From the NCBI RefSeq assembly GCF_000373645.1, contig NZ_KB892024.1, positions 85,042 to 149,041 on the forward strand: 64,000 nucleotides of DNA. The letters run 5' to 3'. Each line of letters starts with the position of its first letter. Position 1 is the stretch's first letter. The position numbers and the translations under genes were made by a program. Origin of the DNA: Streptomyces sp. ATexAB-D23. Lineage in GTDB: Bacteria > Actinomycetota > Actinomycetes > Streptomycetales > Streptomycetaceae. This document shows positions 16,402-25,123 of the stretch, in pieces. The notes under the pieces were generated by a model that had not been told where the DNA came from, did no database searches, and saw only the letters and a list, made by a program, of their open reading frames with translations.

Positions 16402-19353
16402 GTGGAGTTCCGGCTGCTCGGCACCGTCTGTGTCGACACGCTGACCGGGCCGCTGCCCCTCGGCCCCGCCAAACGCCGCAGCCTGCTCGCGGCGCTCCTG
16501 CTGCACGCCAACACCCCGGTCTCCATGGCACGCCTGACGGACTGCCTGTGGGACGACGCCCCACCGCTGCACGCCCGCACGGTCATCCAGGGCCATGTCT
16601 CCCGGCTGCGCGCCCTGCTGATGGGCGCGGACGCGCAGGCGTACGGGGTCGAGCTGGCGACGCTCGGCGACGCGTACGTGCTGCGGGCACCGGAAACGCT
16701 GCTGGACTCCCAGCGCTTCGAGGAACTGCTCATGCTGGCCCGGGAGCAGCGCAGCCCCGCCGACACGGTGCTGATGCTGAAGGAGGCCCTGTCGCTGTGG
16801 CAGGGGCCCGCCCTCACCGGCACCTACGCGAGCGCCCCGCTCCAGGCGGCCGCGCACGCGCTGGAGGAGTCCCGGCTCTCCACGGTCGAGCACCTGGCGC
16901 GCGCCTACGGCGTCCTGGGCGAACACCACCGGGCGGCGGCCGTGCTGCGCACCGAGGCCGTCGCCCACCCGATGCGGGAGTCCCTGGCGGCGGGTCTGAT
17001 GACGGCGCTGTACCGCTCGGGGCGCCAGTCGGAGGCGCTGGACTGGTTCCACCGCACCCGCCGGCTGCTCGCCGACGAACTGGGCATCGACCCGGGCCGC
17101 GAACTGGCCGACGCGTACGCGCAGATCCTGCGCGGCGAGCCGGAGGTCCCGCCGGGGGCGCTGGGGGACCTCGGGGGACCGGCCCACGTCCCGGGCGCGC
17201 CTGGGCGCCCCGGCCAGGCGCCCGGCCCGTACGCGAGCGTCGGCGGGCGGGCCGGGACCGACCCGTCACCGGCCCCGGTGACGGCCGGTGCGCCCCGCCC
17301 CGGCGGCTCGGAGCCGCCCGGCGCACCCGATGCCCTCGGCGCGGTGGCCGCCGCCCCGGCACGCTCCGGCCCCGCCGAGCCGGTGGTCCCGCCGGCGCGG
17401 GCGCACGCCACGCCCTCCCCCTACGCCGGAGGCGATCCGCACCCCGCCGATCTGCTGCCCCGCGCCCCGCGCGGCTTCCACGGGCGCACGGCCGAGCTGA
17501 CCGCGCTCTCCCGGGCGGCGGCCGGTGAGGCCCCCGTGTGCCTGGTCACGGGTCCGGCCGGGGTGGGCAAGACGGCGCTGGCCCTGCACTGGGCGCGCCG
17601 GTCCCCGGCGGCCTTCCCGGACGGGCGGCTCTTCGCCGATCTGCGCGGGTTCGGCGACACCGCCGAGCCGACCCCGCTCGAAGTGCTGCGCGAGTTCCTG
17701 CTCGCGCTCGGCGTCGCGCCCCGCCGGGTACCGGAGTCGGTGACAGGCGCGGCGGCCCTGTTCCGTTCGCTGACCGACCGGCTGAGCCTTCTCGTCGTCC
17801 TCGACAACGCCCGCGACTCCGCCCAGGTCAGGCCGCTGCTGCCGGGCGGCGCGGACTGCGTCACGCTGATCACCAGCAGGAACCGGCTCGAAGGGCTCAT
17901 CGCGTCGGACGCCGCCGTCCCGGTCCCGGTGGACATACTCGAACCGCCGGACGGCACGGCGCTGCTGGCCGGGGTCCTCGGTGAGGAACGGGTCCTCGCC
18001 GAACCGGTGGCCGCCCGGCGGCTCGCCGAACTCTGCGGCGGGCTGCCGCTCGCCCTGCGGGTCACGGCGGCCCGGCTGGCGGGCCGCCCGCAGTGGACGC
18101 TGGCCGCCATGGCCGGCGAACTCGACGCCGAGCACAGCCGGCTCTCCTTCCTGGACGTGGAGGACACCGGTGTCTCGGCGGCGCTGCGGCTCACCGTGCA
18201 GCAGCTCCCGCCGGACGTCGTCCACCACTTCACCCGGCTGGGCCACCACCCGGGCAACCACTTCGACCCGTATACCGCGGCCGCGCTCGCCGGCAGCGAC
18301 CCGGTGACCGCGGGGGCCGCGCTGGACCGGCTCGCCGCCGCCCATCTGGTCACGGAGGCGGGCCCCGGGCGCTGGATGCTGCACGATCTGGTGCGGCTGT
18401 ACGCACGCGGGCTCGACCCGGCGGCCGGCCCGGACGCGCTCCTCGGTGTGCTCGACCACTACATCGCGACCGCGCTCGCCGCCGCCGACACGGCCGAGCC
18501 GGGCGGCGAGCCCTGCTTCGTGCTGCCCGACGGCTACCGCCGACCGGCCGCGACACGGGACTTCACGGACCGGGCCTCGGCCATGAGCTGGCTGGCGGCG
18601 GAGCGCGAGGACCTGACCCTGGCCGCCGCGGCCGGCCGGGCCGCCGGGCTCGACGACCGCGTGTGGCGGATCATCCTGCTGCAATGGCCGCACGTGGTGT
18701 GGCGGGTACGGGACGGCTGGGCCCCGATGCTGGAACTGGCCCTCGCGGCGGCCGTCGCGCTCGCGGACCCGTACGCCGAGTCCCGGGTCCGCAATCTGCT
18801 GGGCTGGGTCCTGTCGGAGGAGGGCCGCACCGGCGAGGCCGTCGCCCTGCTGGAGCCGTCGCCCGGCCTGGCCCGGCAGGCGGCGGACCGGCTCGGCGAG
18901 GCGACCGCACTGATCAACCTGGCCATCGTGCACGCCGAACAGGGCGGCCTGGATCTGGCGATGGAGGGCTGCGCCCAGGCCCTGGAGCTGGCCCGCGAGG
19001 AGGCAGACGCCCATACGGAGATGCTCGCCCTCCAGCACCTGGCCCGGATGCAGCTCGCGGCCGGGCGCCCGCAGGACGCCCTGGACTCCGCCCGCACCGC
19101 CTTCGACCTGGGGCCCGAGCACGAGGAGGCGGCGCGCCGGGTGCTGCTGCTGACGGTCAGCGGCGAGGCCCGCCTCGCCCTCGGCGCGGAGGACGAGGGG
19201 ATACGGCTCCTGGACCGGGCGGCCACCGAGGCTGAGCAGGCGGGTTACGACGAGGGCGCGGTGCGGGCCCTGGAGGCGCTGCTGCGGGTGACGGCGGCCC
19301 CGGACTACGTGCGGCGCCGCGAGGAGGCGGTCCGCCGCCTCGCCGACGACTGA
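16402..19353 (+). CDS. SARP-family regulator with NB-ARC and TPR domains (AfsR-like)
   Basis: A 983-residue regulator starting at GTG 16402. Residues 1-95 form the OmpR-type winged-helix of Streptomyces antibiotic regulatory proteins and 95-245 the bacterial transcriptional activation domain. A Pro/Gly-rich linker runs to about 355. The NB-ARC ATPase domain has its P-loop G-P-A-G-V-G-K-T-A near residue 384 and L-L-V-V-L-D-N-A as Walker B. The C-terminus (about 740-960) is helical TPR-like. AfsR itself is phosphorylated by Ser/Thr kinases and controls secondary metabolism. No biosynthetic cluster is adjacent, so this is probably a pleiotropic paralogue. Confidence 0.9.
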   Translation: MEFRLLGTVCVDTLTGPLPLGPAKRRSLLAALLLHANTPVSMARLTDCLWDDAPPLHARTVIQGHVSRLRALLMGADAQAYGVELATLGDAYVLRAPETLLDSQRFEELLMLAREQRSPADTVLMLKEALSLWQGPALTGTYASAPLQAAAHALEESRLSTVEHLARAYGVLGEHHRAAAVLRTEAVAHPMRESLAAGLMTALYRSGRQSEALDWFHRTRRLLADELGIDPGRELADAYAQILRGEPEVPPGALGDLGGPAHVPGAPGRPGQAPGPYASVGGRAGTDPSPAPVTAGAPRPGGSEPPGAPDALGAVAAAPARSGPAEPVVPPARAHATPSPYAGGDPHPADLLPRAPRGFHGRTAELTALSRAAAGEAPVCLVTGPAGVGKTALALHWARRSPAAFPDGRLFADLRGFGDTAEPTPLEVLREFLLALGVAPRRVPESVTGAAALFRSLTDRLSLLVVLDNARDSAQVRPLLPGGADCVTLITSRNRLEGLIASDAAVPVPVDILEPPDGTALLAGVLGEERVLAEPVAARRLAELCGGLPLALRVTAARLAGRPQWTLAAMAGELDAEHSRLSFLDVEDTGVSAALRLTVQQLPPDVVHHFTRLGHHPGNHFDPYTAAALAGSDPVTAGAALDRLAAAHLVTEAGPGRWMLHDLVRLYARGLDPAAGPDALLGVLDHYIATALAAADTAEPGGEPCFVLPDGYRRPAATRDFTDRASAMSWLAAEREDLTLAAAAGRAAGLDDRVWRIILLQWPHVVWRVRDGWAPMLELALAAAVALADPYAESRVRNLLGWVLSEEGRTGEAVALLEPSPGLARQAADRLGEATALINLAIVHAEQGGLDLAMEGCAQALELAREEADAHTEMLALQHLARMQLAAGRPQDALDSARTAFDLGPEHEEAARRVLLLTVSGEARLALGAEDEGIRLLDRAATEAEQAGYDEGAVRALEALLRVTAAPDYVRRREEAVRRLADD

Positions 19354-19360
19354 CGCGGGA

Positions 19361-19495
19361 GGGGAGCGCCGCCGCCCGCCCGCGTCAGTCGTCTCAGCCC
19401 CGCGCGGGGAGCGCCGCCGCCCGCCCGCGTCCGGTGTCTCAGCCCTGCGCGGGGAGCGCCGCTACCCGCCCTCGTCCGGCGTCTCAGCCCCGCGC
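19361..19495. repeat. 45-bp tandem repeat, three copies, overlapping a stop codon
   Basis: Three consecutive 45-bp units start at 19361, 19406 and 19451, each beginning GGGGAGCGCCGC and ending in a TCTCAGCCC...GCGC segment. The third unit includes the last codons and the TGA (19484-19486) of the thioredoxin-NHL gene. The units differ at only a few positions. They fill the gap after the SARP gene. Confidence 0.85.
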
Positions 19496-21304
19496 GGCCT
19501 CGTCGTCCATACCGGCGAGCACCAGCGGCAGCCGGGCGGTCCCGCCGGGTGCGACGCGGACGGGGACACCCCAGTCCTGCTGGTGGACATGGCAGGCCGG
19601 GTACTCGTTCGCCGGGTCGTCGTCGCAGGACGCGGCCATCGCGGAGACGTGCAGGACGCCCTCGGTGACGCCGTCGGCGAGGACCAGGTCGCGGAAGAGG
19701 TCGGTGCCGGCGCCCTCGCCGCCGGCCAGCAGTTCGGGCGGGGTCGAGGAGACCAGCAGCCGGGTCGAGGGCCCGTAGCGGGTGTCGAGCTTCTGACCGG
19801 CGGGCGCCTGGAAGACGACGTCGAGCCGGAGGGCGCCGGGGGCGATCTCGGTGGCCGCACGCTGAGTGCGGTGGGCCTGCTCGGCGACGCGTACCGCCTC
19901 TTCGGGCAGCCGCAGCCGGGTCAGCCGGTGCCGTGCGGATTCCACGACCACCAGGTCTCCGTCGACCAGCACCGCGTCGCTGGGTTCCCGCAGATCCGTG
20001 GCCAGCGTGCTGACCTCACCGCTCGCCGGGTCGTAGCGGCGCAGGGCGTGGTTGTAGGTGTCGCAGACGGCGACGGACCCGTCGGGCAGCGCGGTGACGC
20101 CCAGCGGGTGCTGGAGCAGGGCCTGCGCGGCGGCGCCGTCGCGGTGGCCGAAGTCGAAGAGTCCGGTGCCGACGGCGGTGTGGACGGCGCCCTCCCGGTC
20201 GACGTAGCGCAGCGCGGAGGTCTCCGAGTCGGCGACCCACAGCCGCTCGTCGGTGGCCGCGAGCCCGGACGGCTGGGCGAACCACGCCTCCGCGCCCGGC
20301 CCGTCGACCAGGCCCTCGTTGGTGGTCCCGGCCGCGACCCGTACGGTGCCGTCCTCGGGGTCGTACGTCCACAGCTGGTGGACGCCGGCCATGGCGATCC
20401 AGAGCCGGCCGTCGAACCAGGCGACGTCCCACGGCGAGGACAGGTCCACCTCGCGGGCAGCGCCGCTGGTGGCCGCTCCCTGCCACCACTGGCGGCCGGT
20501 GCCGGCGAGGGTGGTGGTCGTCCCGGCCGTCAGGTCGAGCGCGCGGATGGCGTGGTTGACCGTGTCGGCGACGGCGATCCGCCCGTCGGGCAGCGTGGCG
20601 AGCCCCTGCGGCTCGCTGAAGGCGACCTCGTCGGGCCCGCCGTCGGTGAATCCGCGCTCACCGGTCCCGAAGTGCCGGCGCACGCTCTCGCCGTCCGCGT
20701 CCAGCTCGACCAGCCGGTGCCGGGTGGTGTCGGAGACCAGGAAGCCGCCGTCCGGCAGCAGCAGTGCCTTGCCGGGGAACCGCAGATGCGTGGCCACCGG
20801 CTCCGGCGCCACGTACGGCCCGTCGCCGCGCCGCAGGGTCCCCTTGGCCGCGTGTTCCGCCTCCAGCTCCTCGACCAGCTTCTCGATGGCGTGGGCGTGG
20901 CCCTCACCGGCGTGCTGGGCGACGACATAGCCCTCGGGGTCGATGACGACGAGCGTGGGCCAGGCGCGTACGGCGTACTGCTTCCAGGTGGCCAGCTCCG
21001 GGTCGTCGAGCACCGGGTGGTGGACCCCGTACCGCTCGACGGCGTCCACGACGGCCTGGTGCTCCGCCTCGTGGACGAACTTCGGGGAGTGCACGCCGAT
21101 GATCACGACAGTGTCGCGGTGCTTCTCCTCCAGCTCGCGCAGCTCGTCCAGGACATGCAGACAGTTCACACAGCAGAAGGTCCAGAAATCCAGGATCACT
21201 ATGCGTCCTCGCAGGTCAGCGAGGGTGTACTGCCGGTCTCCTGTATTGAGCCAGCCGCCCTTGCCGATGAGTTCGGGGGCCCTGACGCGCGCACGTGTTG
21301 CCAT
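19484..21304 (-). CDS. Thioredoxin-like protein with NHL repeats
   Basis: A 606-residue protein. Residues about 8-160 are a TlpA/thioredoxin-like fold with the redox-type motif F-W-T-F-C-C-V-N-C-L-H. Residues about 180-520 contain NHL beta-propeller repeats (G-L-A-T-L-P-D-G-R-I-A-V-A-D-T-V-N-H-A-I), and a C-terminal beta-rich tail resembling DsbD-gamma-type additions follows. Family members from other bacteria and animals (NHLRC2) are implicated in redox and phagocytic processes, but the biochemical role is unclear. ATG 21304 starts M-A-T-R-A-R-V-R-A-P-E-L; an in-frame ATG at 21319 is an alternative. No signal peptide is visible. It is divergent from the LURP-one gene. Confidence 0.85.
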   Translation of the reverse strand: MATRARVRAPELIGKGGWLNTGDRQYTLADLRGRIVILDFWTFCCVNCLHVLDELRELEEKHRDTVVIIGVHSPKFVHEAEHQAVVDAVERYGVHHPVLDDPELATWKQYAVRAWPTLVVIDPEGYVVAQHAGEGHAHAIEKLVEELEAEHAAKGTLRRGDGPYVAPEPVATHLRFPGKALLLPDGGFLVSDTTRHRLVELDADGESVRRHFGTGERGFTDGGPDEVAFSEPQGLATLPDGRIAVADTVNHAIRALDLTAGTTTTLAGTGRQWWQGAATSGAAREVDLSSPWDVAWFDGRLWIAMAGVHQLWTYDPEDGTVRVAAGTTNEGLVDGPGAEAWFAQPSGLAATDERLWVADSETSALRYVDREGAVHTAVGTGLFDFGHRDGAAAQALLQHPLGVTALPDGSVAVCDTYNHALRRYDPASGEVSTLATDLREPSDAVLVDGDLVVVESARHRLTRLRLPEEAVRVAEQAHRTQRAATEIAPGALRLDVVFQAPAGQKLDTRYGPSTRLLVSSTPPELLAGGEGAGTDLFRDLVLADGVTEGVLHVSAMAASCDDDPANEYPACHVHQQDWGVPVRVAPGGTARLPLVLAGMDDEAARG

Positions 21305-21368
21305 GTGAACAGTCAACATCACCGTGGCGTCCCCGCATTCCACAGGCCCCTCGGGGAACCTGTGGGAC

Positions 21369-21860
21369 ATGAGACTTCTCGTACGTGAGCGGATTTTCGG
21401 CATCGGCGACGACTACTGGATCGAGGACGCGGACGGCCACAAGGTCTTCCTGGTCGACGGCAAGGCCATGCGGCTGCGCGACACCTTCGAGCTGAAGGAC
21501 GCGCAGGGCCGCGTCGTCGTGGAGATCCGCCAGAAGCTGATCAGCCTGCGCGACACGATGCTGATCGAGCGGGACGGTGAGCACCTCGCCAAGATCAAGC
21601 GGAAGCGGCTGTCGCTGCTGCGCAACCACTACCGCGTGACCCTGGAGGACGGCACCGAGCTGGACGTCAGCGGCAAGATCCTGGACCGCGAGTTCGCGGT
21701 GGACTACGAGGGGGAGCTGCTGGCCCAGATCTCCCGTCGCTGGCTGACCGTCCGCGACACCTACGGGATCGACATCGTGCGGGAGGACGCCGACCCGGCG
21801 CTGCTGATCGCCGTGGCGGTGTGCGTGATCGTGCTCGCGGAGAAGGAGCACGAGAACTGA
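21369..21860 (+). CDS. LURP-one-related family protein
   Basis: A 163-residue protein of the LURP-one/Tubby-like family. The characteristic pattern of short beta-strands is visible: E-R-I-F-G-I-G-D-D-Y-W-I-E-D, then V-F-L-V-D-G-K-A-M-R-L-R-D and later L-D-R-E-F-A-V. The family folds as a beta-barrel related to phospholipid scramblases, and its bacterial role is unknown. The last 20 residues are hydrophobic and then charged. ATG 21369 lies 64 bases from the divergent thioredoxin-NHL gene. Confidence 0.8.
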   Translation: MRLLVRERIFGIGDDYWIEDADGHKVFLVDGKAMRLRDTFELKDAQGRVVVEIRQKLISLRDTMLIERDGEHLAKIKRKRLSLLRNHYRVTLEDGTELDVSGKILDREFAVDYEGELLAQISRRWLTVRDTYGIDIVREDADPALLIAVAVCVIVLAEKEHEN

Positions 21861-21880
21861 TCGCGCGGGTCGGTCACGGC

Positions 21881-21918
21881 TGAGGGGGCTCTGTTTCACG
21901 TGAAACAGAGCCCCCTCA
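21881..21918. terminator. 38-bp perfect palindrome containing parS
   Basis: TGAGGGGGCTCTGTTTCAC (21881-21899) is followed by its exact reverse complement (21900-21918). It lies between convergent genes and ends in the nitrilase stop codon (21916-21918). It can act as a bidirectional terminator stem, with the parS core at its centre. Confidence 0.8.
21893..21906. other. parS: parS (ParB-binding site), copy 2
   Basis: A perfect GTTTCACGTGAAAC, centred in the 38-bp palindrome between the LURP-one and nitrilase genes. Confidence 0.85.
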
Positions 21919-22719
21919 CATCTGCCGGATCTTCGGCGCGGCCAGGCCCAGGCGCCGGTCCTTGAGGGCCGGGAACTGCTCCCGGGTCGCGGCGACCTTG
22001 GCCGGGTCGAACTCCACGGTCAGCACCTCCTCGTCCGCGCCCGCCTCGGCGAGAACCTCGCCCCAGGGGTCGACGACGACGCTGTGCCCGGCCTGCTGGA
22101 CGCCGGCGTGGGTGCCGGCGGAGCCGACGGCCAGGACGTACGCCTGGTTCTCGACGGCGCGGGCGCGGGCGAGCAGGCTCCAGTGGGCGCGGCGGCGCTC
22201 CGGCCAGCCGGCCGCGACGACCAGGGTCTCGGCACCCGCGTCGACCAGGCCCCGGAACATCTCGGGAAAGCGGAGGTCGTAGCAGGTGGCGAGGCCGAGG
22301 GTGGTCCGCGGAAGGGAGACGGTCACCAGCTCCTCGCCGGCGCCCATCATGACCGCCTCGCCCCGATCGAAGCCGAAGCGGTGGATCTTGCGGTAGGCGG
22401 CGGCCCGTTCGCCCTCGGGCGTGAAGACGAGCGTGGTGTTGTAGAGGGCGCCGTCATCGGCCCGTTCCACGAAGGAGCCGGCGTGCAGCCAGACGCCGGC
22501 ACCGGCGGCCGCCTCGGCCATGACCGCGTGCGTCGGGCCCGTCAGGGGTTCGGCCTCGTCCTCGAACGACGTGTAGGCGAAGGCCCCCACCGGCCACAGC
22601 TCGGGAAGCACCACCAGATCCGCGCCCCGCTGCGCCGCGACCAGGGAGGCGGCGCGTTCCCGGCGGGAATCGACGGGTTCGTCCGGGTCTACTGCGATCT
22701 GGATGAGGGAGGCGCGCAC
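21916..22719 (-). CDS. Carbon-nitrogen hydrolase (nitrilase superfamily)
   Basis: A 267-residue amidase-type enzyme starting at GTG 22719. The catalytic triad is visible: Glu in V-L-P-E-L-W, Lys in Y-R-K-I-H-R-F-G and Cys in G-L-A-T-C-Y-D-L-R-F-P-E. The size and motifs fit branch-10/omega-amidase-like members that hydrolyse small amides such as deaminated glutathione or omega-amides. The exact substrate is not decidable. Its stop codon is part of the parS palindrome. Confidence 0.9.
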   Translation of the reverse strand: MRASLIQIAVDPDEPVDSRRERAASLVAAQRGADLVVLPELWPVGAFAYTSFEDEAEPLTGPTHAVMAEAAAGAGVWLHAGSFVERADDGALYNTTLVFTPEGERAAAYRKIHRFGFDRGEAVMMGAGEELVTVSLPRTTLGLATCYDLRFPEMFRGLVDAGAETLVVAAGWPERRRAHWSLLARARAVENQAYVLAVGSAGTHAGVQQAGHSVVVDPWGEVLAEAGADEEVLTVEFDPAKVAATREQFPALKDRRLGLAAPKIRQM

Positions 22720-22903
22720 ACTACCACCGTCCTGGCATTCGAGCCGTCAACACGGGCCTACGATCGTCACACGAAAGCACTGCCGGGGTGCCTGCTCGCA
22801 GCGTAACTTAGCCACCAAGGCTCATCGCCGCTCACAGCCCGCAGCCCGACCGTCCGCGCCCAGTTCTCCAGCCCATGCACCGCAGAACCGCACGAGGGGT
22901 CCC

Positions 22904-23728
22904 GTGACCGTCCATCCCAGCCTCCAGACCTACGCCGACGCCTGGACCCACTCCATCGAGTCGATAGCCGAGCTGGTGAGCCCGCTCACCGAGGCGGAGT
23001 GGAACGGCCGTACTCCCTGCCCCAACTGGTCGGTGCGCGACATCGTCTCGCACATCATCGGTATGGAGTGCGAGCAGCTCGGCGACCCGCGTCCGATCCA
23101 CACCCTGCCGCGCGACCTCTTCCATGTGCAGAGCGACTTCGCCCGCTACATGGAGATGCAGGTCGACGTCAGGCGCCACCACACCGCACCGGAGATGACC
23201 TCCGAGCTGGAGTACACGATCATTCGCCGGTCCCGGCAGCTGCGCAACGAGTCACGTGACCCGGAGACCATGACGCGGGCCCCGCTGGGCGCCGAGCAGA
23301 CCCTTGAAACGGCGTTGCGCATGCGCGCGTTCGACGTCTGGGTGCACGAGCAGGACCTGCGCACGACGCTGGGCAAGCCCGGCAACCTGGACTCCCCCGG
23401 TGCCGCCATCACCCGGGACACCCTGCTGATGGGGCTGCCGAAGGTGGTGGCCGCGAGCGCCGGCGCCCCGCCCAACTCGGCGGTGGTGCTGGACGTGCAC
23501 GGTCCGGTGGAGTTCCTGCGCACGGTACGGGTCGACGCCGAGGGCCGCGGTTCGGTGGACGGCTCCCCGTCGCTCGGCCCGGCCGCGACGCTGTCGATGG
23601 ACTGGGAGACGTACGTCCGGCTGGCCTGCGGGCGGGTACGGCCGAACGCGGTCGCGGACCGGATCAAGACCGAGGGCGACCAGGACCTGGCCGACGCCAT
23701 CCTCCAGCACTTCGCGGTCACCCCGTAG
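22904..23728 (+). CDS. Maleylpyruvate isomerase family, mycothiol-dependent (MDMPI/DinB-like) protein
   Basis: A 274-residue protein with the four-helix MDMPI N-terminal domain: W-S-V-R-D-I-V-S-H-I-I-G-M-E at about 40-53 supplies one metal-ligand His, and a further H-E-Q-D occurs near residue 147. A C-terminal SCP2-like domain with C-G-R follows. Relatives use mycothiol as cofactor, but most have unknown substrates. The GTG at 22904 has GAGGGG upstream. A Gly/Cys-rich hairpin terminator follows the gene. Confidence 0.8.
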   Translation: MTVHPSLQTYADAWTHSIESIAELVSPLTEAEWNGRTPCPNWSVRDIVSHIIGMECEQLGDPRPIHTLPRDLFHVQSDFARYMEMQVDVRRHHTAPEMTSELEYTIIRRSRQLRNESRDPETMTRAPLGAEQTLETALRMRAFDVWVHEQDLRTTLGKPGNLDSPGAAITRDTLLMGLPKVVAASAGAPPNSAVVLDVHGPVEFLRTVRVDAEGRGSVDGSPSLGPAATLSMDWETYVRLACGRVRPNAVADRIKTEGDQDLADAILQHFAVTP

Positions 23729-23748
23729 CGCGCAGCCGTACCCGGCAA

Positions 23749-23790
23749 CAGCGGCGCCCGCCCCCGCGGAGGGGGACGGGCGCGCCGCTG
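23749..23790. terminator. Long GC hairpin between convergent genes
   Basis: CAGCGGCGCCCGCCCCC pairs with the segment GGGGG...CGCCGCTG ending at 23790, with a small bulge. It separates the MDMPI-like gene from the MFS transporter gene and could serve both. Confidence 0.65.
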
Positions 23791-23812
23791 TGTCCGGGGT
23801 GATCCGGGCGGG

Positions 23813-25123
23813 TCAGGCAGGGACGTGCACGGCCTCCACGCGGCTGATCACGTGGTGCTCCCGCTCCCGGTGCGCGGCCTTGAGTCGCAGCCGCAGGATC
23901 TGGGCGACCCCCAGCGACTCCAGGACGAAGACCGAGGCGAACGCAACGCGGTAGTTGTCGCCGGTCGCGTCCAGCAGCACACCGACGGCCAGCAGCGTGG
24001 TCATCGAGGCGACGAAACCGCCCATGTTGACGATGCCGGACGCGGTGCCCTGGCGCTCGGGCGGGTTGGCCGGGCGGGAGAAGTCGAAGCCGATCATCGA
24101 GGCGGGCCCGCAGGCGCCGAGCACTACGCACAACACGACCAGCAGCCACATCGGCGCGTGGTGCCCCGGGTGGAAGATGACCGACGCCCACAGCGTGGCC
24201 GTCGTGCCGACCGTGCCCAGCGCGAGGGGGATGCGGGCCGCGTGGTGACGGGCGATGACCTGCCCGTAGACGAGCCCGACTGCCATGTTGGAGAGCACCA
24301 CCAGGGTCAGCAGCTCTCCGGCGGTCCCCCGGCTCAGCCCCTGGTCCTCGACCAGGAACGGCATGCCCCACAGCAGCAGGAACACCATGGCCGGGAACTG
24401 CGTCGTGAAGTGCACCCACATCCCGAGCCGGGTGCCGGGCTCCCGCCAGGCGGCGGCGATCTGCTTGCGTACGTACGCCCCGCCCGCGTGCTGGACCGGC
24501 GGCGGCTCGTGGCCCTCGGGGTGGTCCTTCAGGAAGAGCAGGAGCAGCACCAGCACCACGACCCCGGCCAGCGAGCTGCCGACGAAGGTGGTGGTCCAGC
24601 CGAAGCCGTGCAGGGCGCGGGCGATGACCAGCGTCGAGACGAGGTTGCCCGCCATGCCGAAGAGGGCGGCGACCTGCCCGATCATGGGGCCGCGCCGGGC
24701 GGGGAACCAGCGCGTGCCCAGCCGCAGCACACTGATGAACGTCATCGCGTCGCCGCAGCCCAGCAGCGCGCGCGAGCCGAGCGCGGTGCCGTACGAGGGG
24801 GAGAGTGCGAAGCCGAGCTGGCCGAGCGTGAACAGGACGGCCCCGAGCGCGAGGACCTTCTTGGTGCCGAGCCGGTCGACCATCAGGCCGACGGGTATCT
24901 GCATGCCCGCGTAGACCAGGAGCTGGAGGATGGAGAAGGTGGAGAGCGCCGAGGCGTTGACGTCGAACCGGTCGGCGGCGTCGAGCCCGGCGACGCCGAG
25001 GCTGGTGCGGAAGATGATGGCGACGAAGTAGACGGCGACGCCGATGCCCCAGACCCGGGCGGCACGCCGGCCGCCGGGCGGGTCACCGGGCACGGGCAGG
25101 GTGGGCGCGGCGGCGGAACTCAC
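23813..25123 (-). CDS. MFS transporter
   Basis: A 436-residue permease with about 12 hydrophobic segments, the first at about 28-48. The MFS loop 2-3 motif is V-D-R-L-G-T-K-K-V. Composition and length fit the anion/organic-acid (NNP or ACS-type) porters. GTG 25123 overlaps the upstream GntR gene stop by four bases (25120-25123), so the two are coupled and the regulator likely controls this transporter. The substrate is unknown. Confidence 0.88.
   Translation of the reverse strand: MSSAAAPTLPVPGDPPGGRRAARVWGIGVAVYFVAIIFRTSLGVAGLDAADRFDVNASALSTFSILQLLVYAGMQIPVGLMVDRLGTKKVLALGAVLFTLGQLGFALSPSYGTALGSRALLGCGDAMTFISVLRLGTRWFPARRGPMIGQVAALFGMAGNLVSTLVIARALHGFGWTTTFVGSSLAGVVVLVLLLLFLKDHPEGHEPPPVQHAGGAYVRKQIAAAWREPGTRLGMWVHFTTQFPAMVFLLLWGMPFLVEDQGLSRGTAGELLTLVVLSNMAVGLVYGQVIARHHAARIPLALGTVGTTATLWASVIFHPGHHAPMWLLVVLCVVLGACGPASMIGFDFSRPANPPERQGTASGIVNMGGFVASMTTLLAVGVLLDATGDNYRVAFASVFVLESLGVAQILRLRLKAAHREREHHVISRVEAVHVPA

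Noticed and set aside
16402..19353. SARP gene as a marker of an antibiotic cluster
   Set aside because: None of the flanking genes are biosynthetic; large SARP regulators also occur outside clusters.
23251..23260. GTCACGTGAC as a fourth parS
   Set aside because: It shares only the inner ACGT-type core, differs from the ParB consensus at the outer bases and lies inside the MDMPI-like coding region.
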